A stretch of 64,000 nt of DNA from Nocardia albiluteola (GCF_018860155.1 NZ_JAHKNI010000012.1:62001-126000); one strand, 5' to 3'. Counted from the first letter of the stretch, positions 8,708 to 18,093 are shown. Notes: generated by a model from the letters alone, not told the origin. A program made the numbers and translations.

Positions 8708-9781
8708 CTAGGACCCGTCCAACAGCAGATGCGACTGCCGCTCGCTGACCTTCGCGGACACCGGAATGCCCTCGGCCGCACCGGCTGTCACGATCTGGTC
8801 GGTGACATCCTCGTCCAGGTCCAGGTGGTCCAGGATCACCCGGACCGCGTGCTCGATCTCGATGTAGCGCTTGGGCAGCATCGACAGGGTCTGGTAGGCC
8901 GCGAACGGCTGTGCGTCGCTGTGCAATTGAATCACCGGGGGAACGTCGGCCCAGCGCTGCGGCCAGGCCGAATCCGGCAGGTTCGCACCATCTTTCAGGC
9001 CGGAGCCGTCCCACTCGGGCGCCGGTTCGGGCTCCGTCAGCGCGTGCGGTTGCGGCACCACGACGGGTTCGCCGTTGTGCCGCAGCATCCCCAGTCGCAG
9101 CAGATGCCACACCGCCGCGAGGAACGGGCACGACCAGCGGGTCTGTTCGGCGCCGTCGACCACCGCCCGGCTCCACAGCTCGACATCGATGAATATGGTG
9201 TGCTCGTATTCGCTGAATGCCTTGGGTGGCACATAGGTCCGGGGCCGCATCGCCTGCGTCGGCTCCGACAGCGAGGAGCGCCGGCCGTTGCACAGCCAGC
9301 CGGATTCGGCGGTGGGCGGGCGTCCGCCGTTGTCGTCCGGGGCCGGTTCGGGTACCAGGCGCGCTGCCACCATCTCGGCCACCGGAATCGGCTCGCCCAG
9401 CGGCACCCCGTCGGCGAAGATCGAGGTCTGCGCGCACGCGGATTCCCGGGCCAGATAGTCGATCCGCAATCCGGCCTCGTCGGCCGCCTTCAGCAGGCGC
9501 GGAAGGACTTTCGCCGGATTGCGCGCGGTGTCGCTGTCGTCCAGGAAGTAGTCGTCGATCAGGTAGCAGGTGCTGATCCGCGGCTCGGTCTCGAACTGGA
9601 TGCGTGCGGATTCGGTGAACGCGGCCACCAGCGGGACGATGCGGCGGAACTCCGCGCGGATGCTGTCCGGATCCTCGACGATCGACTTCAGCGTGAAGTG
9701 CCCCACCTCGATCGACAAGTGCGACAACGGGACCGGTGCGATCCGTGGTCGTTCGGTAGCTTCGCTGTATCCCTCGAGCAT
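8708..9781 (-). CDS. SCO2522 family protein
   Basis: Third gene of the operon, 357 residues from ATG 9781, placed 4 bp after the preceding stop with a GGAGAAGG ribosome site. It begins YSEATERPRIAPVPLSHLS, followed by a STCYLIDDYF segment and YLARESACA, and later SGWLCNGRRS. These are marks of the SCO2522 family. The IDDYF and YLARES blocks look like a conserved acidic site, but no known enzyme family is evident. Soluble, no signal peptide. Function unknown; an earlier in-frame start at 9838 would overlap the upstream gene and is less likely. Confidence 0.7.
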   Translation of the reverse strand: MLEGYSEATERPRIAPVPLSHLSIEVGHFTLKSIVEDPDSIRAEFRRIVPLVAAFTESARIQFETEPRISTCYLIDDYFLDDSDTARNPAKVLPRLLKAADEAGLRIDYLARESACAQTSIFADGVPLGEPIPVAEMVAARLVPEPAPDDNGGRPPTAESGWLCNGRRSSLSEPTQAMRPRTYVPPKAFSEYEHTIFIDVELWSRAVVDGAEQTRWSCPFLAAVWHLLRLGMLRHNGEPVVVPQPHALTEPEPAPEWDGSGLKDGANLPDSAWPQRWADVPPVIQLHSDAQPFAAYQTLSMLPKRYIEIEHAVRVILDHLDLDEDVTDQIVTAGAAEGIPVSAKVSERQSHLLLDGS

Positions 9782-9785
9782 GTGA

Positions 9786-10697
9786 TCACAGCCTTCTCCA
9801 GGTGGCGTTGTCGACCAGTCGACGAGCCAGCTCGGCATAGGCCAGCGCGGTCTCCTCGTTGGCGATGTGGGCGTTGACGTCGGCGTCGAGAATGATCTGT
9901 TCGCGCCACTGCAGAATGGGTTCCATCGGGGTCGCCCCGAGCATGTAGGTGGCGCCGAGCTCGTTGCTGTTGGCCAGCTGCCGCAGCGCCTTGTCCTGCT
10001 CGTCGAGCCACGCGGCCTGCGCGGGACGCTGGCCGATCGGATGGGCCGAGGCGTCCGGCACCGCGGTGCGGATGTAGCGGATCGACTCGAGCAGTTCCTC
10101 GCGGTCGTGCCCGTACGCCTCGCCCATCTCGAGCAGCCCGTGCTTGCCGTGCACCAGCCCCGAGGCGGCCAGGATGTGCTGGCGGGTCCAGCGGTGGAAC
10201 ACCAGCCAGCGCGCGGTACGGCCGCGCAGCGGCGCCATCGCGGTGGCGTGCAGGGCGATCTCCAACGCCGCCGAGCGACCCGCGCTCAGATCGACGATGA
10301 CGACCTTGAACTCCTGCTCGAGCTCCAGCAGCAGCTGCACGCAGCGCTGCACGATCGCGTCGTCGCGGCTGAGGAACTCCGCGCCGCCCTGATCCCCGGG
10401 CAGCAGGATCAACCGGCTCAGGCGCGGGCCGCGGCGCATGGCGACGCGGTCGGTGGTCGCGGCCACGTCCACGCGGGCGACCGTGCCGTGCTGGCCGAGC
10501 AGATACGAGTGCACCCCGCCGCGGGCCACCCCGCGTTCCACGGAACTGACCTCGAACAGCGCACCGGCCGTGGGGGATCCGAAGTCGAAGTCGACATAGG
10601 CGACGGACTGATTGGTCAGGCACAGCCGGTAGGCCAGATTGCAGCTGGTCACCGAGCGTCCGGTGCCGCCCTTGTCGGAGGTCGAGAAAACGAGCAC
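9786..10697 (-). CDS. SCO2523 family variant P-loop protein
   Basis: Second gene of the operon, 303 residues from GTG 10697, 10 bp after the previous stop. It opens with a deviant Walker A of the ParA/MinD/Mrp type, DKGGTGRS (residues 8-15). The first lysine is present and the usual second lysine is Arg. A DFDFGSPTAG block follows, where ParA-like proteins have the switch region. KVVIVDLSAGRS resembles a Walker B strand. I recognise the SCO2523 family. It probably binds nucleotide and may act as a regulatory or positioning ATPase, but this is inferred from the fold only. Earlier in-frame starts overlap the upstream gene. Confidence 0.75.
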   Translation of the reverse strand: MLVFSTSDKGGTGRSVTSCNLAYRLCLTNQSVAYVDFDFGSPTAGALFEVSSVERGVARGGVHSYLLGQHGTVARVDVAATTDRVAMRRGPRLSRLILLPGDQGGAEFLSRDDAIVQRCVQLLLELEQEFKVVIVDLSAGRSAALEIALHATAMAPLRGRTARWLVFHRWTRQHILAASGLVHGKHGLLEMGEAYGHDREELLESIRYIRTAVPDASAHPIGQRPAQAAWLDEQDKALRQLANSNELGATYMLGATPMEPILQWREQIILDADVNAHIANEETALAYAELARRLVDNATWRRL

Positions 10698-10707
10698 TGT
10701 GCTGTCC

Positions 10708-12561
10708 TCACCGCCCCGCGTCTTCGCGGGCATTGGCCAACTCGTCCAGCTGCTCGAGCGCCCGCACGGCCAGACTGAACGAGGTACCCGGCCTGCGGCG
10801 CAACAGGATTCGGGCCCGATCGAGCGATTGCTCGATGCGATCCAGCTCGACGCGCTTGGCCGACTGGTCCTCGTCGCTGACCTCGAGCCGTTCCCGGTTG
10901 AACAGGTCGTCCGCCTCACGCAGCAGCTCCTGCGCGCGGTTGATCATGGGCGGCGGCGCGGACGGGGTCAGGCTGAACGTCTCGTAGGCGACGACCAGGC
11001 ATTCCATCACCCGTTCGGTGAGGAACCACGACGGGCGATCCGTATCGGGCGGGCCGTCCTGCCCCATCATCACCCCGCTGTCGTCCCACAGGCCGCGCGC
11101 GGCACCCTCGCGCAGCGTGCGGCCGTCGATGTGGTCCATGGTGGCCTCGGCCAGGGCCATCAGCCGGTCGCGCAGGCCCACGTCGACCACCACGCGCACC
11201 GCCTGCAGCGTGCGCTTGAGCATCATCGTCGCGAAATCGGGTACGTACCAGGACAACTGCGGGCCGCCGTCGATGTCCTCGCTGCCCGCCAGCCGCATGC
11301 GCACGCCCGGATAGTGCAGGCGGGCGGCCTGATCGTCCACGGTGGGGCGGCTGATGATGCGCCCGCGCCGGGCCAGCTGGTCCAGCACGTCCACGGTGCG
11401 CTCGAGATCGTCGGTGCTCTTGCGGGCCACCAGATCCTGGATCAGGATGGCGCTGACCACGAGGCTGAAGTAGTCCGATTCCTCTCCGTCGGAGGTGCGC
11501 CACGGGATGTCCTCGAGCGGCCAGCGCTCGGTGACGAAGCGGGCCACGGTCGACCAGTAGGTTTGGGCCAGCTCCAGGCGCAGCTGCAGCGCGTCGGCGA
11601 GCTGGCGCTGGGTGGTGTCGAGCAGGTCGAGTTCGCGGATGCGCTGGGAGTTCAGGTCCACGATGCCGTCCAGGGCCACCATCGTGAAGTACAGGAACGG
11701 GCGCGGCTCGGCGTGCCCGGTCGCGGAGCCGACGTGGTTGTCGACGATGTCGATCGGGGCGGCGGTGCGCACCACGCCCCAGCCCCAGCCGCATTCGAAC
11801 AGCCGCCGGTCGTTGGCGATGTCGAACACCTCGGCCTGGGCCAGGCGGATTTCGTTGGCCGCCCGCACCCGCAGCGGTTCCAGCTGTGCCGAGAGCGTCC
11901 GGATGACCTCGGGGGTCGGCGCCGCGCCCTGGTTGAGCATGTGCAGGATCGCCAGTCCCGCTTCGGATTCCGGCTCGGTGGTGTGGATGACGAAGCTGCG
12001 CACCAGGCCCGTCATCGCGGCCGTGAGCCGGCTGCCGACCTGCTCCTGCAGCTTGCTCATCCGCTCGGTGAACTGCCGCTTGGGCTCGTCGCGCAACAGT
12101 CCGGACACCGACCGCTCGTACCCCTTGAGGAAGCGCATCGCGGCGATGCACAGGCTCAACGACATCGAATACGAATCGACGATCTCCACCGACTGCTCCT
12201 CCGCGGTGGGCGTGCGCTCCTCGGAGCGCAGATAGCTGCCCATCGCGAAGACCGGCTCGTCGTCCTGGTCGGTGTAGCGCTCGATGTACGCCTCGATCAG
12301 ATTGACCAGCACGCTGCCGATGCGGGTCTCGCTGCCGAACGGGGACAGCGCGTTCTTCGCGTCCTCGGCGATGTCGTCGGGCTGGTCCAGGGTGAACGCG
12401 GCCAGCGAGGTCGCCGGGTAGAGCAGGCACAGCAGCTGCTCGGCGTCGCTGATGGAATTGGATCCGTCGCGCCCGCCCCAGATCCAGGTGTCGTCGCGCA
12501 GGCAACACTCGAGCACCGCCCGCCACAGATCCAGAAGCTGTTGCCGCGGTCGAATTCTCAT
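10708..12561 (-). CDS. SCO2524 family protein
   Basis: First gene of the operon, 617 residues from ATG 12561 with an AGGAG site. It starts MRIRPRQQLLDLW and contains GGRDGSNSISDAEQLLCLLY, followed by PATSLAAFTLDQPDD, which I recognise as the SCO2524 family. The protein is long, mostly helical and soluble, with a charged helical C-terminus (LDRIEQSLDRARILL). No enzymatic motif is visible. In Streptomyces the set also includes a SAM-dependent methyltransferase (SCO2525); no such gene lies next to this operon. The 226 bp upstream (12562-12787) show no other gene and presumably hold the promoter. Confidence 0.75.
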   Translation of the reverse strand: MRIRPRQQLLDLWRAVLECCLRDDTWIWGGRDGSNSISDAEQLLCLLYPATSLAAFTLDQPDDIAEDAKNALSPFGSETRIGSVLVNLIEAYIERYTDQDDEPVFAMGSYLRSEERTPTAEEQSVEIVDSYSMSLSLCIAAMRFLKGYERSVSGLLRDEPKRQFTERMSKLQEQVGSRLTAAMTGLVRSFVIHTTEPESEAGLAILHMLNQGAAPTPEVIRTLSAQLEPLRVRAANEIRLAQAEVFDIANDRRLFECGWGWGVVRTAAPIDIVDNHVGSATGHAEPRPFLYFTMVALDGIVDLNSQRIRELDLLDTTQRQLADALQLRLELAQTYWSTVARFVTERWPLEDIPWRTSDGEESDYFSLVVSAILIQDLVARKSTDDLERTVDVLDQLARRGRIISRPTVDDQAARLHYPGVRMRLAGSEDIDGGPQLSWYVPDFATMMLKRTLQAVRVVVDVGLRDRLMALAEATMDHIDGRTLREGAARGLWDDSGVMMGQDGPPDTDRPSWFLTERVMECLVVAYETFSLTPSAPPPMINRAQELLREADDLFNRERLEVSDEDQSAKRVELDRIEQSLDRARILLRRRPGTSFSLAVRALEQLDELANAREDAGR

Positions 12562-12787
12562 CTATCCACTCCTGCCGCCGCGGCGGGAGCTCGGTGGCGC
12601 CGATGGGCGCCCAGCTGTGTCGGAATTCGCTCGCTCCCTCATGCCCCCACATCCGGCTCGCCGTGCACATCGACTACCTAGAGTGTGCCCTGCGAAGCAG
12701 CCGGGGGCCAACCGAATCGGCCAATTCGCAGGACTGGTCGGTTGCCTTCATACGGTCGCGCCCTGCGACGAATGGGGCGGCAGGGGC

Positions 12788-14149
12788 TCAGCGCCGGGTC
12801 GGTGGGGGCCGCAGCCCGAGATGCTCACGCAGGGTGCTGCCGGTGTACTCGGTCCGATACGAATTGCGTTCCTGCAGTTCGGGAATCAGCCAGTCGACGA
12901 TCTCGTCGAGCCCGGTGGGCACCAGGTAGGGCGTGATGTTGAAGCCGTGGCTCGCGCCGCGGCGCACCCAGCGGGTCAGCTCGTCGGCGACCTGCCCGGG
13001 GGTACCGGCGAACCCGGTGCGCTGTGAGGTCTCGATCGCGACCTGGCGCAGCGTGAGGTTCTTCGCCTCGGCCAGCTCGCGCCACGCGCGGGCGATCGCG
13101 ACCGGGTCCTCGCCGTGGCGCGGGGTGCCGCGGGTCACCGAAACCGGCAGGGGCACAGGGTCTTCGGTGGGCAGCGGCCCGTCGGGGTCGCGATCGGACA
13201 GGTCGATGCCCCAGATCTGCCCGACCAGCGAGAGCGCGGTGGGCCCGGTCACCTGATTCTCCAGTACCCAGCGCACCTTCTCCGGCACCTCGGATTCCTT
13301 CTCCGCCAGCACGATCTGGGTGCCGGGCAGGATCTTGATGTCGTCCTCGGGGCGATCGGCCGCGCGCAGCCGGGCGCGGATGTCGTCGGCGAATCCCAGC
13401 GCATCGTCGAAATGCGTGCCATGCCGGGAGAATATGACCTCGGCGTGCGCGGCGGCGAAATCGCGGCCGCCGGGGGAGTCGCCTGCCTGGAAGACCACCG
13501 GATGCTCCTGTGGGCTGCGCGGCAGTGTCGGGGTGATCGATACCCGGAAGTGTTCGGTGTCGCGCTCCACGGGGCGGATCGCGTTCGGTTCGAGCCAGTC
13601 GCGGCCGTGCCGGGATCCGGCGATGGCGGTGTCGGACCAGGAGTCCCAGATCGCCCGTGCGGTGGCGACGAATTCGCCCGCGCGTTCGTAGCGCTTGGCA
13701 TGATCGGCGAAGCCGCCGCGGCGGAAATTCGCACCGGTCCAGGCGTTGTCGGTGGTGACGGCGTTCCAGCCCGCGCGCCCGCCGGACAGCAGATCCAGCC
13801 CGGCCAGCCGGCGCGCTAGATCGGCGGGCTCGTTGTAGGTGATGTTCTGGGTGGCGACCAGGCCGATGTGACGGGTGATCCCCGCCAGCGCCGCCAGCTG
13901 CGTGATCGCGTCGGGGCGCCCGGCGATGTCGAGATCCAGGATCTTGCCGTCCTGTTCGCGCAGCCGCAGCCCCTCACCGAGGAAGAACGCATCGAACAGG
14001 CCCCGCTCGGCGGTACCGATGAGGCGCCGGAAGGTCTCGAAGTCGATCTGCGAGCCGCTGGCCGAGTCGGACCAGATCGTGCTGTGGTTGACGCCCTGGA
14101 AGAAGACGCCGAAATGGATTGTCGCGTCGGGGAAACGGTCCTCACTCAC
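12788..14149 (-). CDS. NtaA/DmoA-type FMN-dependent monooxygenase (LLM class)
   Basis: A 453-residue flavin monooxygenase of the bacterial luciferase-like superfamily. Typical segments are GLFDAFFLGEGL, the GLVATQNITYNEPADLARR block, LSGGRAGWNAVTT and PVVFQAGDSPGGRDFAA. This is the NtaA/SnaA/DszA branch, which uses FMNH2 from a separate reductase to oxidise sulfur compounds, aminopolycarboxylates or similar molecules. It overlaps the upstream monooxygenase gene by 8 bp, so both are translated together. No flavin reductase or ABC transporter is next to them. Substrate unknown. Confidence 0.8.
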   Translation of the reverse strand: MSEDRFPDATIHFGVFFQGVNHSTIWSDSASGSQIDFETFRRLIGTAERGLFDAFFLGEGLRLREQDGKILDLDIAGRPDAITQLAALAGITRHIGLVATQNITYNEPADLARRLAGLDLLSGGRAGWNAVTTDNAWTGANFRRGGFADHAKRYERAGEFVATARAIWDSWSDTAIAGSRHGRDWLEPNAIRPVERDTEHFRVSITPTLPRSPQEHPVVFQAGDSPGGRDFAAAHAEVIFSRHGTHFDDALGFADDIRARLRAADRPEDDIKILPGTQIVLAEKESEVPEKVRWVLENQVTGPTALSLVGQIWGIDLSDRDPDGPLPTEDPVPLPVSVTRGTPRHGEDPVAIARAWRELAEAKNLTLRQVAIETSQRTGFAGTPGQVADELTRWVRRGASHGFNITPYLVPTGLDEIVDWLIPELQERNSYRTEYTGSTLREHLGLRPPPTRR

Positions 14150-15266
14150 TGATGTGGTCCTTCGCGTAGCGGTTGGCCGGGCGGTCCAGTCCGAGATTCG
14201 CCCGCAGCGTGCCGCCGGGGATGGGACGATGGGCGACGCCGGTGCGGAACAGCGCCGGGAGCACGGCCCGGGCCAGGATCGGCAGATCCTCGTCGATGAC
14301 CGCGGGATGCAGGCGCACGCCGTCGACGTGGCGGGACAGCCTGGTGAGCAGTGCGATCAACTCGCCGGGTGCCCCCGAGAAGTGCAGGCGGGCACCGGAT
14401 TCCGCGCGGTGATGGGCGTTCAGCTCGGCGAGCCTGTCCGCCGCGGGCCGGCCGGGGAGATCCAGCGCGACCTCGAGGTCGACGAAGACCAGTGTGGCAC
14501 CGGAGGCGCGTTCGGCCGCGGCGATGGCGGTTTCGGGGTCCGGCCCGCTGACCAGGATTACATCGGCCGCACCGAATGATGGTGCGCCGGTGCCGGATTC
14601 GAGTTCGGGTGGGATGGCCTGCCCGGTGCCGAAAACACCGTCGCTGAATACGACGACCTGGCCCTGCGGCGGCCGCGGCACGATGGCCGGCCCCTTCACC
14701 GAGAAGCTCTCACCCTCGAAGTCGATGTAGTGCAGTTTGTTTCGATCCAGGAACCGGCCGGTGGTCCAGTCGCGGATCACCGCGTCGTCCTCCCACGAGT
14801 CCCACAGTCGCCGCGCCACCTCGATGGAATCGCGGTGCTCGCGGCGCAATTCGGGTTCGGTGGTGCGGGGCGGGCGCCCCCAGGCCGCGGCCGCGGCCGG
14901 ATCGACGGTGGCCAGCCAACCGGCCCGCCCGCGCGAGGAATAGTCCAGTGTTGCCAGGGCCGAGGCGGTGTGGAACGGCTCGGCGTACGTGGTGGCCACC
15001 GCGGGCACCAGGCCGAGCGTGCTGGTCGTCGCGGCGACGAACGACGCGCGGGTCGGCGCGTCCACCCGTCCGGCGGGACCCGCGGCGGGCGGCAGGATGG
15101 AATCGGCGAAGGTGGCCAGGGTGAATCCGGCGTTCTCCGCGGCGCTCACCCGGGCCTGCAGGGTCTGTGCGGACAGCAGCCGCGCGGGTTCGTCCGCGGA
15201 CCGCCGCCACGCGGCGGGATGGTATCCGGCGCCGTCGAGTTCGATCCCCAATGCGAAGCGGCTCAT
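14142..15266 (-). CDS. LLM-class flavin-dependent oxidoreductase
   Basis: A 374-residue member of the same superfamily as the gene it overlaps, but a different branch. The N-terminus reads MSRFALGIELDGAGYHPAAW and YSSRGRAGWLATVDP marks the substrate-side loop. The middle of the barrel is shortened and the C-terminal half (SGPDPETAIAAAERA, then an RHVDGVRLHPAVIDEDLPIL segment) is that of xenobiotic-type NtaA relatives. It is the first gene of a two-gene unit; start ATG 15266 is the only good one. Together the pair probably degrades or desulfurises an organic compound, which is inference. Confidence 0.7.
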   Translation of the reverse strand: MSRFALGIELDGAGYHPAAWRRSADEPARLLSAQTLQARVSAAENAGFTLATFADSILPPAAGPAGRVDAPTRASFVAATTSTLGLVPAVATTYAEPFHTASALATLDYSSRGRAGWLATVDPAAAAAWGRPPRTTEPELRREHRDSIEVARRLWDSWEDDAVIRDWTTGRFLDRNKLHYIDFEGESFSVKGPAIVPRPPQGQVVVFSDGVFGTGQAIPPELESGTGAPSFGAADVILVSGPDPETAIAAAERASGATLVFVDLEVALDLPGRPAADRLAELNAHHRAESGARLHFSGAPGELIALLTRLSRHVDGVRLHPAVIDEDLPILARAVLPALFRTGVAHRPIPGGTLRANLGLDRPANRYAKDHISE

Positions 15267-15398
15267 GCGTACGACGATCGTCGAACCGTGCTCGGGCGAC
15301 CACCCTTTGCCTCTGCGTGATCACAACACTGGTGGCGGCGCGGGGCCGTCGGGGCCATTAGGCTGGCGCCGAGATCATCTGGCGACGAGGAGGATACG

Positions 15399-15752
15399 GT
15401 GGCAAACGGATTCGCGGGATCGGTGGTCCGCACGATGAACAACGGCATACTGGCCCTGATGAAGTCCTCGGCGCTGGGCGGCCGCATGGGCGGTGCCTTC
15501 GTCGAGATCAGCTACGTCGGCCGCCGCTCCGGCAAGACGTTCAGCACACCGGTCAACTACCGCCGCTCCGGTGAGGACATCGTCATCGGTGTCGCCATGC
15601 CGGACAAGAAGAGCTGGTGGCGGAACTTCCTCGGTGAGGGCGCCCCCATCACCCTGCGCCTGCACGGTGGCGATCGAACGGGCCACGCCGTGGCCACCCG
15701 TGACGACAAGGGACGGGTCACGGTGAAGGTGCGCCTGGATCCGGCGGCCTGA
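15399..15752 (+). CDS. nitroreductase/deazaflavin (F420)-dependent oxidoreductase family protein
   Basis: A 117-residue protein starting at GTG 15399 after GAGGAGG. It has the split-barrel pattern of the Ddn-like F420-dependent family: VEISYVGRRSGKTFSTPVNY, then MPDKKSWWRNF and a final strand with RVTVKVRL. These enzymes transfer hydride from reduced F420 to quinones, nitro compounds or similar. Length is typical of the short members. Single gene, divergent from the monooxygenase pair. Confidence 0.75.
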   Translation: MANGFAGSVVRTMNNGILALMKSSALGGRMGGAFVEISYVGRRSGKTFSTPVNYRRSGEDIVIGVAMPDKKSWWRNFLGEGAPITLRLHGGDRTGHAVATRDDKGRVTVKVRLDPAA

Positions 15753-15864
15753 GATTTAACGGAGCGGTCGCGCGACGGCTGTCGTCGACATGCGGATGCC
15801 GCACGACCGCGATCGATTCGGGTGGTGAACCGCCGGACGTCACGCAACCGGCGGGTGGGTGAGA

Positions 15865-16260
15865 TCAGGCGTGATCGAACTCGTGGTTGCGCACGCCGTC
15901 GTAGAAGGCGTCGATCTCGTCCTGATCGAAGACGAGCTCGACGCGGGTGTCGGTCGCCGTGGGGGCCGCGGCGAGGCTGAACACGTACAGGCCGTCCCCG
16001 CGGCGCTGCAGGCTCAGCGGTGCGTCGCCGGCGTCCCCGTCCCGCACGGCCGTTTGGTAGCTGTCGAATTCGGCATCGGTGAGCAGGATCAGCTCGGTGT
16101 CCGGCAGCGTCGTCGCGGGAGTCGTCGCGGCGGTGCTGCGCTTGTCGTCCCAGACCGCCGTCCAGCCCTGCTTGCGCGCGATGCGGACGCAGTTCTGGTT
16201 GGGCGAACTGCGCGTGGCCTTGCGGAATTCGCGCACGGTGAAGGTGGGTAGCAGCGTCAT
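15865..16260 (-). CDS. DUF397 domain protein
   Basis: A 131-residue protein from ATG 16260 with an AAAGGGA site. The N-terminal half has the DUF397 pattern (FRKATRSSPNQNCVRIA, then VWDDKRS). The C-terminal half (VELVFDQDEIDAFYDGVRN) is an extension. DUF397 proteins of actinobacteria are typically paired with Scr1/DUF5753 helix-turn-helix proteins, as in the Streptomyces whiJ-like loci, and are thought to bind and modulate that regulator. Here the regulator lies two genes upstream on the same strand, which fits. An upstream in-frame start at 16317 has no ribosome site. Confidence 0.75.
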   Translation of the reverse strand: MTLLPTFTVREFRKATRSSPNQNCVRIARKQGWTAVWDDKRSTAATTPATTLPDTELILLTDAEFDSYQTAVRDGDAGDAPLSLQRRGDGLYVFSLAAAPTATDTRVELVFDQDEIDAFYDGVRNHEFDHA

Positions 16261-16329
16261 CGATGTTCCCTTTCTACGGGGTAAAAATGCAGATACGCGG
16301 GAAGGTCTCCCGCGCACTACCGGGTGTAC

Positions 16330-17154
16330 CTATCCCTTGTAGCCAACCGCGGCGAAATTACACGGGCGGGCCGGATCCTCCAGGTCGACCGGGCCTTCCG
16401 GTCGCCAATCGGGGAGATAGACGATGCCGGGGTCGACGAGCTCGAAACCCTCGTAGAAGGCGGCGAACTCCGCCCGGCTGCGCATGGTCACCGGATCCGA
16501 GGTCTGATCGTAGATGTCGATCGCCTCCGCCGCCGTCTGCTGGGCCTCGGCGGGCATCTCGGACGTCGAGCTCTGGCTCATTGCGACGTAACTGCCGGCG
16601 GGCAGCGCATCGCGCAGGCGGGCCATGATCTCGAGCGGGCGGTCGCTGTCCGGGACGAACGGCCACACGCTGACGATGAGCAGGCCGATCGGCTCGTCGA
16701 AATCGAGCAGCCGGCGGGTATCGGCATGGCCCAGAACGACATCCGGCAGCCGCAGATCACCCTCGATGATCGCGGCGCGGTGCAGTTCGCCCTGATCGGT
16801 CAGCAATTCGTGTGACCGGGTCACGGCCTCCAGGTCGTTGTCGACGTAGACCACCCGGCTCTCGGGGGCCAGCGCGCCGACGACCTCGTGGGTGTTGCCG
16901 ATGGTCGGCAGGCCGGAGCCGATATCCAGGAACTGCCGGATCCCCTGGGCGACCATGAATTTCGTGCTGCGCCGCAGAAACGCCCGGATATGGTGCGCGA
17001 TCACGTCGGCGTAGGGCAGCACCTGGAAGACCTGCTCCCCGAACACCCTGTCGATATCGAAGATGGCCTCGCCGGACAGATAGTAGTGGTACAGACGGGC
17101 CGCTGAAGGCTTGGTGGCATCGATCTCACGGGATTCGAAGGCATCATCAATCAC
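16330..17154 (-). CDS. SAM-dependent methyltransferase, DUF574/SAV2177 family
   Basis: A 274-residue protein with PSAARLYHYYLSGEAIFDID at the N-terminus, the SAM site FLDIGSGLPTIGNTHEV, and the acidic strand VVYVDNDLEAV. LLIVSVWPFVP and YVAMSQSS follow. This is the actinobacterial DUF574 (PF04672) family, usually found beside DUF397 and Scr1 regulators. The methyl acceptor is not known. It lies between the DUF397 gene and the regulator gene, 36 bp from the latter, so the three probably form one transcription unit. Confidence 0.85.
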   Translation of the reverse strand: MIDDAFESREIDATKPSAARLYHYYLSGEAIFDIDRVFGEQVFQVLPYADVIAHHIRAFLRRSTKFMVAQGIRQFLDIGSGLPTIGNTHEVVGALAPESRVVYVDNDLEAVTRSHELLTDQGELHRAAIIEGDLRLPDVVLGHADTRRLLDFDEPIGLLIVSVWPFVPDSDRPLEIMARLRDALPAGSYVAMSQSSTSEMPAEAQQTAAEAIDIYDQTSDPVTMRSRAEFAAFYEGFELVDPGIVYLPDWRPEGPVDLEDPARPCNFAAVGYKG

Positions 17155-17190
17155 TGGCGGACTCCTTCCGGACGGCGTTGTCCCGGCGGC

Positions 17191-18093
17191 CTACGCGCCG
17201 GTGAAGGATTTGCGGCGGAACGATCGCGCGACATGCTCGATGAACGCGCGGGTGTCCGAGGCCGAGAGCGCGGCCGCGGACAGCCGGGACCACACCGCCT
17301 CGCGGGCGGTGACGGCCGGCTTGTCGTCGATATAGCGGATGTCGCCCTGACTTTCGACGATCGCGATGTCCAGATCCCCGGCCGCACCGGGGGAGGGCAC
17401 GCGGATCAGGGTGAAGCGGTCCTCCGCGCCCGCACCGCGGGTGGTGACCGTGAACGGCAGCACCTGGATGAGGATGTTGGGCCGCTTCGACAGCGCCAGT
17501 AGATGTTCGAGCTGCTCCACCATCACCGCGCGGCCGCCGTATTCGCGGCGCAGGCAGGACTCGGACAGGATCGCGTGGAACTGCGGCGGATGGGCGGCCA
17601 CCAGGATCTGCTGGCGTGCGAGCCGAGCCTGCACCGAATCCTCCACGGTGACTCCGTCCGGATCGACGTCGTCGGCGGGGCCGGGGTCGTGTAGTGCGCG
17701 AATATAGGACTCGCACTGGATGAGTCCGGGCATGATCTCGGCCTCGGCCACGCGCAGCTTTCCGGCGTGCGCCTCGAGATCCACGAGCAGGCGCAGGTCC
17801 TCCACGTAGGCGCGGCGGTACCCGGTGTTCCAGAATCCGCGCTTGTGGTTGTCGCGACGCAGTTCCTTCAACGACTCGAGGTAGTTCTCCTCGGTGAAGC
17901 CGAGTTCGGTGGCCAGTCGCTCGAGATCGCCCACGGTGATCGAGCCCGCGCCGACCACCAGCATGGCGATGCGGCTCTGGCTGGTCTCGATGATCTTGGC
18001 GGCCTCGCTCTGGCTGACACCGGCGGAGCCGAGCATGTGCTCGATTTCCCGCCCCAGCAGCAGTTTTCGTGCGGTGCGCAATCGTGTACCCAT
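17191..18093 (-). CDS. helix-turn-helix regulator with DUF5753 (Scr1) domain
   Basis: A 300-residue regulator. Residues 1-65 form an XRE-like helix-turn-helix (GVSQSEAAKIIETSQSRI). The rest is the DUF5753/Scr1 domain, with EAHAGKLRVAEAEIMPGLIQ, then RLARQQIL and HAILSESCLRR blocks. ATG 18093 was chosen because the conserved part begins there; in-frame TTG 18102 and TTG 18144 are alternatives, the latter nearer the upstream AT-rich promoter. Such proteins act as DNA-binding regulators in development or defence-like modules together with DUF397 partners. It diverges from two tiny ORFs across a repeat-rich operator (18200-18254), which it probably binds. Confidence 0.8.
   Translation of the reverse strand: MGTRLRTARKLLLGREIEHMLGSAGVSQSEAAKIIETSQSRIAMLVVGAGSITVGDLERLATELGFTEENYLESLKELRRDNHKRGFWNTGYRRAYVEDLRLLVDLEAHAGKLRVAEAEIMPGLIQCESYIRALHDPGPADDVDPDGVTVEDSVQARLARQQILVAAHPPQFHAILSESCLRREYGGRAVMVEQLEHLLALSKRPNILIQVLPFTVTTRGAGAEDRFTLIRVPSPGAAGDLDIAIVESQGDIRYIDDKPAVTAREAVWSRLSAAALSASDTRAFIEHVARSFRRKSFTGA

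Noticed and set aside
10639..12681. Long open frame of 680 codons on the plus strand
   Set aside because: It is antisense to the SCO2524-type gene, has no ribosome site, and its translation (His/Gln/Arg-rich, repetitive) is typical of the mirror frame of a GC-rich gene.
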